From Nocardia sp. SYP-A9097 (GTDB taxonomy: Bacteria; Actinomycetota; Actinomycetes; Mycobacteriales; Mycobacteriaceae), in assembly GCF_009649815.1 (NCBI RefSeq), contig NZ_WJIC01000006.1, positions 62,001 through 126,000 of the forward strand: a DNA stretch of 64,000 nucleotides, read 5' to 3'. A program made the translations under genes and the position numbers. Positions within the stretch are counted from its first letter, which is position 1; each line of letters starts with the position of its first letter. The notes below the pieces were generated by a model. That model did no database searches. It saw only the letters and a program-made list of their open reading frames with translations, and was not told the origin of the DNA. Below are positions 1 through 8,950 of this stretch, piece after piece.

Positions 1-1
1 C

Positions 2-1111
2 ACCTCCGAGGAGTTCCGCGGCTGGTCACCGGCCGCGGCGCGCTGGACCGGACTCTGCGCGGCCATTGTCGCGACACTGTTCGCGCTGCTGCTCGGCGCG
101 GTATCGCGCGGTGCGGGAGACCAATTCGTCGCACCGGCCATGCTGCTGGGTGGCGCGGTGGCGGCCCTGGTGGCCGCCATGATCGCCGAACGCAAGTACG
201 CCGACGAGCTCACCGCGACCGTGCTCACGCTATTGCTGCTGCTGCTCACCTTCGGTGGCGCGGCGCTGGCGGTACCGCACGCCCTGGGCGCTCCGCACGT
301 ATTGCTCGGCGCCAGTGCGACTTTGCTGATCGCCGTTATCGGATATCGGATGGTTCGGACCGGCGCGGCGATTATCTCCGCGGCCGTCACGCTGTCGATC
401 TTCGTCGGAGGCGCGGCGGCGGTGCGGCTGATCTGGGACACCGGACTGCCGAAACTTGCTGCCGGAGTGCTGGTCGCGTCGATTCTGCTGCTCTCGGCGG
501 TACCGCGATTGGCCGCCATGCTGGCTCGGCTTCCGGTTCCGCCGGTGCCCACCGCGGGTGCGGCCATCGACCCCACCGATCATGAACCGCGGCCCACCAT
601 CGAGGGTATCGGCGCGATCGGTGCGACCGTGCTGCCTTCAGCGCACGGGTTGGGTATGCGGGCGCGCATTGCCAATCAATTCCAGACCGGCATGGTCGTC
701 GGAGCCGCGCTCGGCGGGACCTTCGGTGCTGTCGCCGCAGCCGATCCGCTGGGCGCGGCGCGCTGGCAGGGTGTCGCGTTGGCCACGGTGGTCGCCATCA
801 TCCTGTGCCTGCGCGGGCGGGCCTTCGCGGACCTCACCCAGGCCACCGTCCTGATCGCCGGTGGCGGACTGACTTTCGTCTCGCTGCTGGTGCTACTCGC
901 GCTCGGGGACGATGGCACGCCGCTGGTCTCGGCCGGACTGCTGCTCGCCTTCGCGGTGGCTGCCATCGTATTCGGCGTGATCGGCCCGCACATCGAGGTG
1001 ACTCCGGTGACCCGGCGCTTCAACGAGATATTCGAATACGGCCTGATCGTATCGATCGTCCCGCTGGTGCTATGGCTATCGGACGTCTACTCGATGGCAC
1101 GCAACATATGA
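2..1111 (+). CDS. eccD: EccD, type VII secretion membrane channel component (5'-truncated by window edge)
   Basis: EccD is the polytopic subunit of the ESX inner-membrane complex. The open frame enters from the left edge without a start; the first visible residues include FRGWSP, which matches FRGWTP just before the first membrane helix of the complete EccD at 60201-61661. About 369 residues are visible. They are almost all hydrophobic helices, with the PVPPVPTAGAAIDPT linker matching PLPPVPAPGTPIDPT in the other copy. The cytoplasmic ubiquitin-like N-terminal domain lies off the window. The TGA stop overlaps the ATG of mycP (ATGA), so the two are probably translationally coupled. The family call is firm; the ESX subtype cannot be decided from this fragment. 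Confidence 0.93.
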   Translation, partial: TSEEFRGWSPAAARWTGLCAAIVATLFALLLGAVSRGAGDQFVAPAMLLGGAVAALVAAMIAERKYADELTATVLTLLLLLLTFGGAALAVPHALGAPHVLLGASATLLIAVIGYRMVRTGAAIISAAVTLSIFVGGAAAVRLIWDTGLPKLAAGVLVASILLLSAVPRLAAMLARLPVPPVPTAGAAIDPTDHEPRPTIEGIGAIGATVLPSAHGLGMRARIANQFQTGMVVGAALGGTFGAVAAADPLGAARWQGVALATVVAIILCLRGRAFADLTQATVLIAGGGLTFVSLLVLLALGDDGTPLVSAGLLLAFAVAAIVFGVIGPHIEVTPVTRRFNEIFEYGLIVSIVPLVLWLSDVYSMARNI

Positions 1112-2526
1112 GATCGCTGGGGGGCGGCTGGGCGCGGATCCTGTGCGCCACAGCTGTTCTCGGTGCTGCGCTGCTGAGCCCGCAGGGTGTCGCGTCCGCC
1201 GAACTCGCGCCGCCGAAAATCGATACCGGAGCGCTCGCGCAGGCGCAGGCGCTCAGCGGTAAGGCCGCGCCGCCCGAGGTCACCGAGAAGCAGCACTTCT
1301 GCGCCGAACCTTTGATGACCGGGTCCTCGCAGAAGGATGAACCCCTGGCCCAGCGCGTGCTGAATCTGCCTGCCGCATGGCAATTCACGCGCGGTGAGGG
1401 ACAGAAGGTCGCGGTCATCGACACCGGGGTGACCCGGCATCCGCGACTCGGTGCCATCGAGGCCGGCGGCGATTACGTCTCCGCGGACAGTGACGGCACC
1501 GTCGACTGCGATGGGCACGGCACCCTGGTCGCCGGCATCATCGCGGCCCGGCCCAGCGGTGATGACGCCTTCGTCGGGGTCGCGCCGGCGGCGGATATTC
1601 TCGCCATCCGCCAGAACAGCGAGTACTACAAGGCCAAGGACCAGAACAACGGCGATCAGCCGGGCAAGATGACCAGCTCCGGGTACGGCAATATGCTGAC
1701 CCTCGCCGCGGCCGTGGTGCGCGCGGTGGATATGGGTGCGACCGTCATCAACCTGTCCGAAGTGGCCTGTTCCAGTGCGGGTTCGGACTCCGCGGACGCG
1801 GCCATGGGCGCGGCGGCCAAATACGCGTATGACCACGATGTCGTGGTGGTCGTCGCCGCCGGAAACGTGGACTCCGCCAACGGTTGTGCCACGCAGAATG
1901 ACGGAACCGGTTGGAGCAAGGTCAATACCGTGGCCAGCCCGGCCTGGTTCAGCCCGTATGTGCTCACCGTCGCCTCGGTCAACTCCGATGGCAATCCGTC
2001 CGACTTCTCGCTGCACGGGCCGTGGGTCGGGGTGGCCGCGGTCGGAACCAAGATCGTTTCGCTGGACAACAAGCCCGGCGGTACCGGACTCGTGAACGCC
2101 TCCTCGATCACCGAGAAGGGGCCGCAGAGCATCAATGGCACCAGCTTCGCCGCGCCCTATGTGGCCGGGCTGGCCGCGCTGGTTCGCTCCTACTATCCGC
2201 AAATGACCGCGCAGGAAGTCATGGACCGGATCACCCGCACCGCGCACGGTCCCGGCACCGGGCGTGACGATCGCATCGGCTACGGGCTCATCGATCCACT
2301 CGCCGCGCTCACCGCGCAGCTGCCCGCACAGCCCATCGGCGTCGGCGCGGATCAGCCGCACGCCTTCCCCGCACCCGAAAAGCCCGCCGGGCCGGACGCT
2401 TTGCCGCGTCTGGTCGCCATTATCGGGTCGATCGTCTGTCTCGCCGCGCTGGGAATCGGTCTCGCACTGTCGATTCCATTCCGGCGCGCCCGCCGCGACG
2501 ACGAGCTGCCCGACCTCGATTCGTAA
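1108..2526 (+). CDS. mycP: Mycosin MycP, membrane-anchored subtilisin-like protease of ESX locus 1
   Basis: Mycosins are serine proteases of the periplasmic face that stabilise ESX complexes. The chosen ATG overlaps the eccD stop and gives a 472-residue protein. It has an N-terminal signal helix (about residues 8-30) and the catalytic triad Asp105 (VIDTGV), His137 (DGHGT) and Ser346 (NGTSFAAP), with Asn253 (AAGN) as the oxyanion residue. A C-terminal membrane anchor lies near residues 430-460 and ends in the basic stop-transfer FRRARR. The triad is intact, so an active protease is expected. Gene order eccD-mycP-eccC on one strand suggests an operon. An upstream start in the same frame would lie inside eccD and is rejected. 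Confidence 0.95.
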   Translation: MRSLGGGWARILCATAVLGAALLSPQGVASAELAPPKIDTGALAQAQALSGKAAPPEVTEKQHFCAEPLMTGSSQKDEPLAQRVLNLPAAWQFTRGEGQKVAVIDTGVTRHPRLGAIEAGGDYVSADSDGTVDCDGHGTLVAGIIAARPSGDDAFVGVAPAADILAIRQNSEYYKAKDQNNGDQPGKMTSSGYGNMLTLAAAVVRAVDMGATVINLSEVACSSAGSDSADAAMGAAAKYAYDHDVVVVVAAGNVDSANGCATQNDGTGWSKVNTVASPAWFSPYVLTVASVNSDGNPSDFSLHGPWVGVAAVGTKIVSLDNKPGGTGLVNASSITEKGPQSINGTSFAAPYVAGLAALVRSYYPQMTAQEVMDRITRTAHGPGTGRDDRIGYGLIDPLAALTAQLPAQPIGVGADQPHAFPAPEKPAGPDALPRLVAIIGSIVCLAALGIGLALSIPFRRARRDDELPDLDS

Positions 2527-2543
2527 CGACCGGAGAAACACTC

Positions 2544-5500
2544 ATGGCTACCGAAGGTTTCGTACGTCGTCCTCGCATCGCGCCACCGCGCGCGCCCGGC
2601 GGTGAGATGGCCCTGACCCCGCCGCCCGAGATCCCCCGCGCAGTACCGGGCAACCTGCTCAGCAAGCTCATGCCGGTGGTCATGGTGGTCGCCATGGTCG
2701 GCATGATCGCCATGATGGCGATGATGGGGCGGTCCATTCTGACCAACCCCATGATGATGATGTTCCCGATGATGATGATCATGTCGATGGCCGGCATGTT
2801 CATGGGGCAGCGCGGCGGCAGCAAGAGCGCCGGTGAGCTCAATGAGGAACGCAAGGACTACTTCCGGTACCTCGACCAGACCCGGCGTGAGGTGCGGCGC
2901 ACGGCATTGAAGCAGCTGGAGACGCTGGTCTGGAGTCATCCCGAGCCCGCCGACCTGCATTCGGTTGTCGGTACCCGGCGCATGTGGGAGCGGCGGCCCA
3001 ATGATCCCGACTTCGGGCATGTGCGGGTCGGGATCGGAACCCACAGGCTCGCAGCCAAACTCGCGCGACCCGAGACGGGGCCGCTGGAGGATCTGGAGCC
3101 GGTGTCGACCGTCGCGTTGCGGCGGTTCGTGCGTACGCACTCGGTGGTGCATCAGCTGCCGACCGCGGTGTCGCTGCGCGCGTTCCCGGCCATCAATGTC
3201 GAGGGGCCGGCCGAGGATGCCCGGAAACTGGTGTGGGGCATGCTCATCGAGCTGTGCGCCTTCCACGGACCCGACCATGTGGCCGTTGCCATTGTCTGTG
3301 CCGATCCGGATTCGGAAGCCTGGGCTTGGGCGAAATGGCTTCCGCAGCTACAGCATCCGTCGCAGCGCGATGGCATGGGCGCGGCGCGGATGATGTACCG
3401 CTCGCTCGGTGAGTTCGAGACCGCGCTCGCGGACGATCTGCTCGAGCGCGGGCGGTTCATGCGCAATCCGCAACCGACACAGGGGCGTCTGCACTTCGTC
3501 GTCATTGTCGACGACGGTTATGTCAGCGGTAGTGAGCGGCTGATCAGCGAATCCGGTTTGGACGCTGTGACAGTCATCGATCTGAGCGCCGGGGAGAACA
3601 GTCTCGCGGCTCGGCGTGGTCTGCAATTGGTGGCCTCCGGTGGGGATGTGTTCGCCAAGAGCGCGGCGGGCACCGAAAAGTTCGCGACCGCGGATGTGGT
3701 GACACTCGCCGAGGCGGAGGCGTTCTCGCGCAGCCTCGCTCGGTTCCGGATCGCCACCGCGGCGCAGATCGTCAGCCTCGGCGACAACACCTCCACGGCC
3801 GACCCGGGTCTGATGGCACTGCTCAAGATTCCGGATGCGGCGCAGATCGATCCGGCCAAGGTGTGGCGGCCGCGGTACGGGCGCGAACGCCTGCGCGTGC
3901 CGATCGGCATCACGCCCGACGGGACACCCGTCGAGATCGATATCAAGGAATCCGCCGAGAACGGTATGGGCCCGCACGGACTGTGCATCGGCGCGACCGG
4001 TTCGGGTAAGTCGGAATTCCTTCGCACACTGCTGCTTTCGATGGTCGCCACGCACTCACCCGATCAGCTGAACCTGGTGCTGGTCGACTTCAAGGGTGGT
4101 GCGACCTTCCTCGGTATGGATCCGCTGCCGCATGTCGCGGCCGTCATCACCAACCTGGAAGAGGAGCTCTCGCTCGTCGACCGTATGCGTGACGCGCTCG
4201 CCGGTGAGATGAACCGGCGGCAGGAATTGCTTCGCACGGCAGGCAATTTCGCCAATGTGACCGACTACGAGAAGGCGCGTGCGGCCGGTGTGCCGCTGGA
4301 TCCGTTGCCCGCGCTGTTCGTGGTCATCGACGAGTTCTCCGAATTGCTCTCGCAGAAACCGGATTTCGCGGATCTGTTCGTCATGATCGGCCGACTCGGG
4401 CGATCGCTGCACGTGCATCTACTGCTCGCCTCGCAGCGGCTCGAAGAGAACAAGATGCGCGGGCTGGACTCGCACCTGTCCTATCGGATCGGTCTGCGTA
4501 CGTTCTCCGCCAACGAATCTCGCGCCGTGCTCGGTATTACCGACGCCTACCATCTGCCCGGTATCCCCGGCTCCGGATACCTCAAGAGCGACGCCTCCGA
4601 TCCGCTGCGGTTCAACGCCACCTATGTGTCGGGGCCGTATGTCGCGCCGCGCGCCACCCGGCAGTTGGACGGGCGGGCCGTCGCCGAAGCGCCGCCGCGC
4701 GAATTCACCGCTGGGCCAGTGGAAATGCTCGCCTTGCCGGAGCCGGAGAATCCGCTCGATCCGCTGGATCTGCTGCCGCCACCACCGCCCGCCGACGAGG
4801 GCATTCCCGATACGCTTTTGCAGGTTGTCGTGAAACGCCTTACCGGACACGGCCGTCCGGCGCACGAGGTGTGGCTGCCGCCGCTCGACGAATCGCCGAC
4901 CGTCGATATGCTGCTGCCGGATCCCGAGTGGAGTTCGCCGGTCAACCGGCACGGACAGCTGTGGATGCCGATCGGCATCATCGACAAGCCGTACGAGCAG
5001 CGGCGTGACGTACTCACCATCAGTTTGGCCGGCGCACAAGGCAATGTTGCGGTCGTCGGTGGCAAGCTGGCCGGTAAATCCAACGCGCTGCGCACCATCA
5101 TCATGGCCGCCGCCGCGACTCATACGCCCGAGCAGATCCAGTTCTACTGCATCGATCTCGGCGGCGGTAGCCTCGGCAGCATGTCCGGCCTACCGCATGT
5201 GGGTTCGGTCGCCAGCAAGCTGGATGTGGATCGACTGCGGCGCACCATCGCCGAACTCGTCACCCTGCTGCAGCAGCGTGAGGAGCGGTTCGCGGCGCTC
5301 GGCATCGAATCCATGGCCGAGTTCCGGCGGCGCAAGCATGCCGCGCTGGCCGCGGGCGCGATGGACGATCCGATTCTGCAGGACAGGTTCGGTGACGTAT
5401 TCCTGGTCATCGACGGCTGGCAGGTATTCCGCGAGGACTTCGACACCCTGGAGCCTCAGGTCGGAGCCCTTGCCGCACAGGGTCTTTCGTACGGTATCCA

Positions 5501-6566
5501 CGTCATTCTGAGCGCGAACCGGTGGGCCGAGATCAGGCCCGCCATGAAGGATATGATCGGCACCCGCATCGAGCTGCGGCTCGGTGACCCGTCCGACTCC
5601 GAGATGGGACGCCGGGTCGCGGTCAACGTGCCGGTGAACCAGCCCGGCCGTGGCCTCACCGCCGATCCGCTGCACCTGCTGATCGCCCTGCCGCGCTTGG
5701 ACTCCGACACCGATCCGGCCACCCTGCCCGAGGGCGTCGGCGCGGCCAAGGAGCAGATGACCGCGCTGTACGGCGATCGCCGGGCACCCGAGGTTCGTAT
5801 GCTGCCGATGAATATTCCGCGCGATCAGGTGCTGCGGCTGGCGCACGCGCACGGCATCCAGCCGAGCGCCACCAAGATCGTCGTCGGTATCGGCGAAGCC
5901 GAATTGGCGCCGCTGGTACTGGATTTCGGTGCCGACCCGCACCTGATGATCTTCGCCGACGTGGAGAGCGGCAAGACCACCGCGCTGCGCAATATCATCC
6001 ACGGCATCGCCGAGAACTCCAATGCCGAACAGGCCCGCGTCATCCTCATCGACTACCGCCGCACCCTGCTCGGTGCGCTGGAAGGCGATCAGCTGGCCGG
6101 CTACTCGACCTCCTCGCAGACCTGCGGCCCGATGATCCAAGAGGTCGTCAACTACCTCTCCAAGCGCATCCCCGGCTCCGACATCACCCCCCAGCAGCTG
6201 CGCGAACGCAGCTGGTGGACCGGCCCGGAGATCTACATCGTCATCGACGACTACGACATGGTCGCCACCGGCGGCATGATGAATCCCCTTGCCCCCCTTG
6301 TCGAATACCTCCCCCAGGCGCGCGACATCGGCATGCACGTAATCATCACCCGCCGCATGGGCGGCGTCTCCCGAGCCCTCTACGACGGCGTCCTCGGAGC
6401 CATGAAGAACATGTCCGTAGACGCCTTGCTCATGTCCGGCCCCCGAGACGAAGGCAAGATCATCGGCGACATCCGCCCCATGAAGTTGCCCCCCGGCCGA
6501 GGCATCCTCGCCTCCCGCAGCCGCGGCCAGGAAATGATTCAAATAGCCGACCTACCAGGACTGTAA
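2544..6566 (+). CDS. eccC: EccC, FtsK/SpoIIIE-type triple ATPase of ESX locus 1
   Basis: EccC is the motor ATPase of type VII secretion and recognises WXG100 substrates. This is a full-length fused form of 1340 residues. Two membrane helices near residues 35-90 are rich in methionine. Three P-loop domains follow: Walker A GATGSGKS with Lys489 and Walker B Asp596/Glu597; GGKLAGKS with Lys845; and a C-terminal ESGKT with Lys1144. All three retain the P-loop lysine. The first domain aligns residue for residue with EccC of the right-hand locus (Lys489 and Asp596 fall at identical positions). The start follows GGAG 12 bases upstream. The TAA stop is followed without a gap by a second EccC-like gene. 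Confidence 0.95.
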   Translation: MATEGFVRRPRIAPPRAPGGEMALTPPPEIPRAVPGNLLSKLMPVVMVVAMVGMIAMMAMMGRSILTNPMMMMFPMMMIMSMAGMFMGQRGGSKSAGELNEERKDYFRYLDQTRREVRRTALKQLETLVWSHPEPADLHSVVGTRRMWERRPNDPDFGHVRVGIGTHRLAAKLARPETGPLEDLEPVSTVALRRFVRTHSVVHQLPTAVSLRAFPAINVEGPAEDARKLVWGMLIELCAFHGPDHVAVAIVCADPDSEAWAWAKWLPQLQHPSQRDGMGAARMMYRSLGEFETALADDLLERGRFMRNPQPTQGRLHFVVIVDDGYVSGSERLISESGLDAVTVIDLSAGENSLAARRGLQLVASGGDVFAKSAAGTEKFATADVVTLAEAEAFSRSLARFRIATAAQIVSLGDNTSTADPGLMALLKIPDAAQIDPAKVWRPRYGRERLRVPIGITPDGTPVEIDIKESAENGMGPHGLCIGATGSGKSEFLRTLLLSMVATHSPDQLNLVLVDFKGGATFLGMDPLPHVAAVITNLEEELSLVDRMRDALAGEMNRRQELLRTAGNFANVTDYEKARAAGVPLDPLPALFVVIDEFSELLSQKPDFADLFVMIGRLGRSLHVHLLLASQRLEENKMRGLDSHLSYRIGLRTFSANESRAVLGITDAYHLPGIPGSGYLKSDASDPLRFNATYVSGPYVAPRATRQLDGRAVAEAPPREFTAGPVEMLALPEPENPLDPLDLLPPPPPADEGIPDTLLQVVVKRLTGHGRPAHEVWLPPLDESPTVDMLLPDPEWSSPVNRHGQLWMPIGIIDKPYEQRRDVLTISLAGAQGNVAVVGGKLAGKSNALRTIIMAAAATHTPEQIQFYCIDLGGGSLGSMSGLPHVGSVASKLDVDRLRRTIAELVTLLQQREERFAALGIESMAEFRRRKHAALAAGAMDDPILQDRFGDVFLVIDGWQVFREDFDTLEPQVGALAAQGLSYGIHVILSANRWAEIRPAMKDMIGTRIELRLGDPSDSEMGRRVAVNVPVNQPGRGLTADPLHLLIALPRLDSDTDPATLPEGVGAAKEQMTALYGDRRAPEVRMLPMNIPRDQVLRLAHAHGIQPSATKIVVGIGEAELAPLVLDFGADPHLMIFADVESGKTTALRNIIHGIAENSNAEQARVILIDYRRTLLGALEGDQLAGYSTSSQTCGPMIQEVVNYLSKRIPGSDITPQQLRERSWWTGPEIYIVIDDYDMVATGGMMNPLAPLVEYLPQARDIGMHVIITRRMGGVSRALYDGVLGAMKNMSVDALLMSGPRDEGKIIGDIRPMKLPPGRGILASRSRGQEMIQIADLPGL

Positions 6567-8129
6567 TTGGCGGACGGTACGGCCCTGCACGTCGATATCT
6601 CCGGCGCGCAGGGCAATGTGGCGGTGGTCGGCGGTAGCCCCGCCGACCAAAGCGCCAAACTGCGAGAACTGGTGACGGGCATCGCGGCGGTGCATTCACC
6701 CGAGCAAGTGCAGTTCTATGGCATCGACTTCGGTTGGGGCATGGGCGATCTCGCCGATCTCCCGCACGTCGGCTCGATCGCGTGCAGGCGCGCCGACGGC
6801 CTCATACGTCGTACCCTCCAAGAGCTTCTAGCGCTGCTGCGCCGAAGGCGGGAGCGCTTCGCGCTGTTCGGTGTGGAATCCATGGCGGAATTCCGTCGGG
6901 ATCGGTATGCGGCCCTGCTGGCGGGCTCGACCGGAGATCCGCTGCTGGAGGACGGATTCGGCGATGTGATCCTGGTGGTGGACGGCTGGGACATGCTGCG
7001 GGTGAACCATCCGACCCTGGACAGATGCCTCTATGAGCTTGTCGCATACGGACTTCCGTTCGGAATCCACGTCCTGTTGGCCTCTACCCGAAGACTCCAT
7101 CTCCCGCCCGCTGTGCGGGAGACTTTCGGAACGCTCATCAATTTGTGGCATGACCATCGCGCCGAGCGAGGCGTCCAGCCCCCGATTATTGTCGCGCCCC
7201 TCCTCGGTGCGATGGTCACTCTCCCGATCCGTCCGGACACCTATCGCGTACCTGAAATCCAGGTGCTGCCATTCGATGTCACCCGCGACGAGGTGCAGCG
7301 GCAAGCTCGCGCCCTGGACATCCATCAGGGCTCGACCCGAGTGGTCATAGGCATCGCCGAATCCGAATTACGTCCGCAGGTACTGGATTTCGACATCGAC
7401 CCACACCTCATGGCTTTCGCGGAAACCGAGAGCGGCAAAACCACGCTGCTGCGCAACATAATTCGCGGGATCACCGACCACAGCACTCCCGCCCGCGCGC
7501 GGATACTCGCCCTCGACTACTGCCGCACCCTGCTCGGCGAGGTGGACGACGCCTTCCTTGCCGGCTACGCGACAACGCCCCAAACCAGTGCGGCCCTGGT
7601 AGCGGACCTGGCCCGCTACATCGCGCGCCGTGTCCCCGGACCCGACCTCACTCCGCGCCGAATCCGCGAACGCGATTGGTGGACAGGCCCCGAAATCTAC
7701 TTATTCGTAGACGATTACGAACGAGTCACCCGCCCATGGGCGGCCAACCCACTCGCTCCGCTACTCGAACTCCTCCCGCTGTCGAAACACCTCGGCCTGC
7801 ATCTCGTCCTCACTCGCTGTACCGGGGGCGCGACGCGCGCCTTCGCCACCGACCCGGTCCTCGCCGAGCTTCGGGCACAATCGCCCTCCGTCCTACTGAT
7901 GTCCGGTAACCCAGACGAAGGCGCCTTCATAGCTGACACCCGCCCCATGTCCCTGCCGCCCGGCCGGGCCATCCTCATAACCCGAACCACCGCCCCAGAA
8001 TTCATCCAACTCGCCGCTACGTCATCGCATACCGCGGCACCCTTGGCCCTCCCGCCTTGGCTTCAGTCCCCGCATGCCGAGACCGCCCCGAATGCGACGC
8101 GAGAATTGCCCCCGTTTCCGCCCCCATAA
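6567..8129 (+). CDS. EccC-like protein repeating only ATPase domains 2 and 3 of the preceding EccC
   Basis: This 520-residue protein starts at a TTG directly after the eccC stop, with AGGA about 7 bases upstream. It matches residues of roughly 830-1340 of the neighbouring EccC throughout: ISGAQGNVAVVGG against ISLAGAQGNVAVVGG, VESMAEFRR against IESMAEFRR, WWTGPEIY, and RPMSLPPGR against RPMKLPPGR. It has no membrane helices and no first ATPase domain. The domain-2 P-loop has decayed to GGSPADQS (Lys replaced by Gln28, Gly by Asp27), and the stretch between domains 2 and 3 is diverged and shortened. The domain-3 P-loop ESGKT with Lys291 is intact, and a proline-rich tail follows. It is therefore a partial tandem duplicate, not a frameshifted eccC end, because eccC already has its own complete domain 3. 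Function is unknown; a soluble substrate-binding or competing EccC module is an inference. Confidence 0.85.
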   Translation: MADGTALHVDISGAQGNVAVVGGSPADQSAKLRELVTGIAAVHSPEQVQFYGIDFGWGMGDLADLPHVGSIACRRADGLIRRTLQELLALLRRRRERFALFGVESMAEFRRDRYAALLAGSTGDPLLEDGFGDVILVVDGWDMLRVNHPTLDRCLYELVAYGLPFGIHVLLASTRRLHLPPAVRETFGTLINLWHDHRAERGVQPPIIVAPLLGAMVTLPIRPDTYRVPEIQVLPFDVTRDEVQRQARALDIHQGSTRVVIGIAESELRPQVLDFDIDPHLMAFAETESGKTTLLRNIIRGITDHSTPARARILALDYCRTLLGEVDDAFLAGYATTPQTSAALVADLARYIARRVPGPDLTPRRIRERDWWTGPEIYLFVDDYERVTRPWAANPLAPLLELLPLSKHLGLHLVLTRCTGGATRAFATDPVLAELRAQSPSVLLMSGNPDEGAFIADTRPMSLPPGRAILITRTTAPEFIQLAATSSHTAAPLALPPWLQSPHAETAPNATRELPPFPPP

Positions 8130-8215
8130 CCCCTGGCCTCGGGGCATCCTCACAGCGGGCGGCCGCACCCAGCCTGCTCGCCATGGCAGTCGCATGCAAT
8201 GCCCCGAAACTGTTC

Positions 8216-8275
8216 CGCGAGTGTGCGCTCATGTACGTGTCATACGGCGTGTCGCGCCATGAGTGCACACTCGCG
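8216..8275. repeat. Imperfect palindromic intergenic repeat, copy 1
   Basis: The 18-base arms at 8216-8233 and 8258-8275 (starting CGCGAGTGTGC and ending GCACACTCGCG) are inverted with one mismatch around a 24-base spacer. It lies between two convergent genes. The arm ends match two other intergenic palindromes of this window, at 32167-32226 and 35449-35502. Confidence 0.7.
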
Positions 8276-8365
8276 TGGATGGCCTGCCGGTCGGTAGGCA
8301 AACCGGCACGCGCAGTGCCGGTTTCGCGCGACCTCGCGGTCACTTGGCTCGCGCTGAGTGTTCGG

Positions 8366-8950
8366 TCAGCCCGCGTGGAGTTGGGGTCGGGCGGTTATGG
8401 GGAGGGGGGCGGGGAGGAGTCTGCGGGTGGAGAGCCAGCTGGCGGTGGGGCGTTCGAAGAGGGCGCCGGAGGGGCCGGTGGCTTCGGCGAAGCGGGCTTG
8501 GCGGAAGCCGGCTCGGGTGTAGTAGGTGTGCAGGTCGGCGTTTGTGGTCCAGGCGTCGAGGCGGACCCAGTCCCGGTTGCTTTGGGCGGCAAGGGTTGCC
8601 GCGTGTTCGAGGAGGGCGTGGCCGATGCGGTGGCCGGCGAAGCGGAGGTCCACGATCATGTAGTGGACGATTACCGCTTCGGCGATTTCGCCGGGGGACC
8701 ACAGGCCCTCGTCGGCGCGGTCGTTGACCGTGATGGTGCCGGCGGGCTCATCATCGATCTCGGCCATCCAGGTTTCGCCATTGCTGACGGCGCGGGCCAC
8801 CGATCGGACGAAGGTCTCGATGGGCAGGCCGCGTCCGGCCCGGGTCCACTGATCGCTACCGCGGGCCGCGAGCCAGCTGGTGCGTTGGAGCCGGAACCGG
8901 GTGATGGTTCCTATGTCGGATAGTCGAGCCGGACGTAGGTGCGGGGTCAT
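8366..8950 (-). CDS. GNAT family N-acetyltransferase
   Basis: This is a 194-residue single-domain acetyltransferase of the GNAT fold. The acetyl-CoA binding motif A is visible around residues 103-120 as VDLRFAGHRIGHALLEHA, followed by RLDAWTTNADLHTYYTRAGF, the usual beta-alpha-beta end of the domain. The substrate cannot be read from sequence; small amines, amino acids and antibiotics are all possible. The start ATG overlaps the TGA of the upstream GntR-type regulator (ATGA), so the two genes are probably co-transcribed and translationally coupled, with the acetyltransferase under the control of that regulator. The C-terminal tail after residue 165 is low complexity and proline-rich. Confidence 0.85.
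   Translation of the reverse strand: MTPHLRPARLSDIGTITRFRLQRTSWLAARGSDQWTRAGRGLPIETFVRSVARAVSNGETWMAEIDDEPAGTITVNDRADEGLWSPGEIAEAVIVHYMIVDLRFAGHRIGHALLEHAATLAAQSNRDWVRLDAWTTNADLHTYYTRAGFRQARFAEATGPSGALFERPTASWLSTRRLLPAPLPITARPQLHAG

Noticed and set aside
5190..6542. 450-codon open frame opposite eccC
   Set aside because: Shadow frame of eccC with low-complexity, His/Asp/Gly-rich translation.
6540..6570. Possible frameshift or early stop splitting eccC
   Set aside because: The upstream frame already has complete domains 1-3 ending normally; the downstream gene restarts at domain 2, so it is a duplicate, not the lost end.
8057..8923. 288-codon plus-strand frame over the gap and the acetyltransferase
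   Set aside because: It spans the intergenic palindrome and is antisense to a good GNAT protein.
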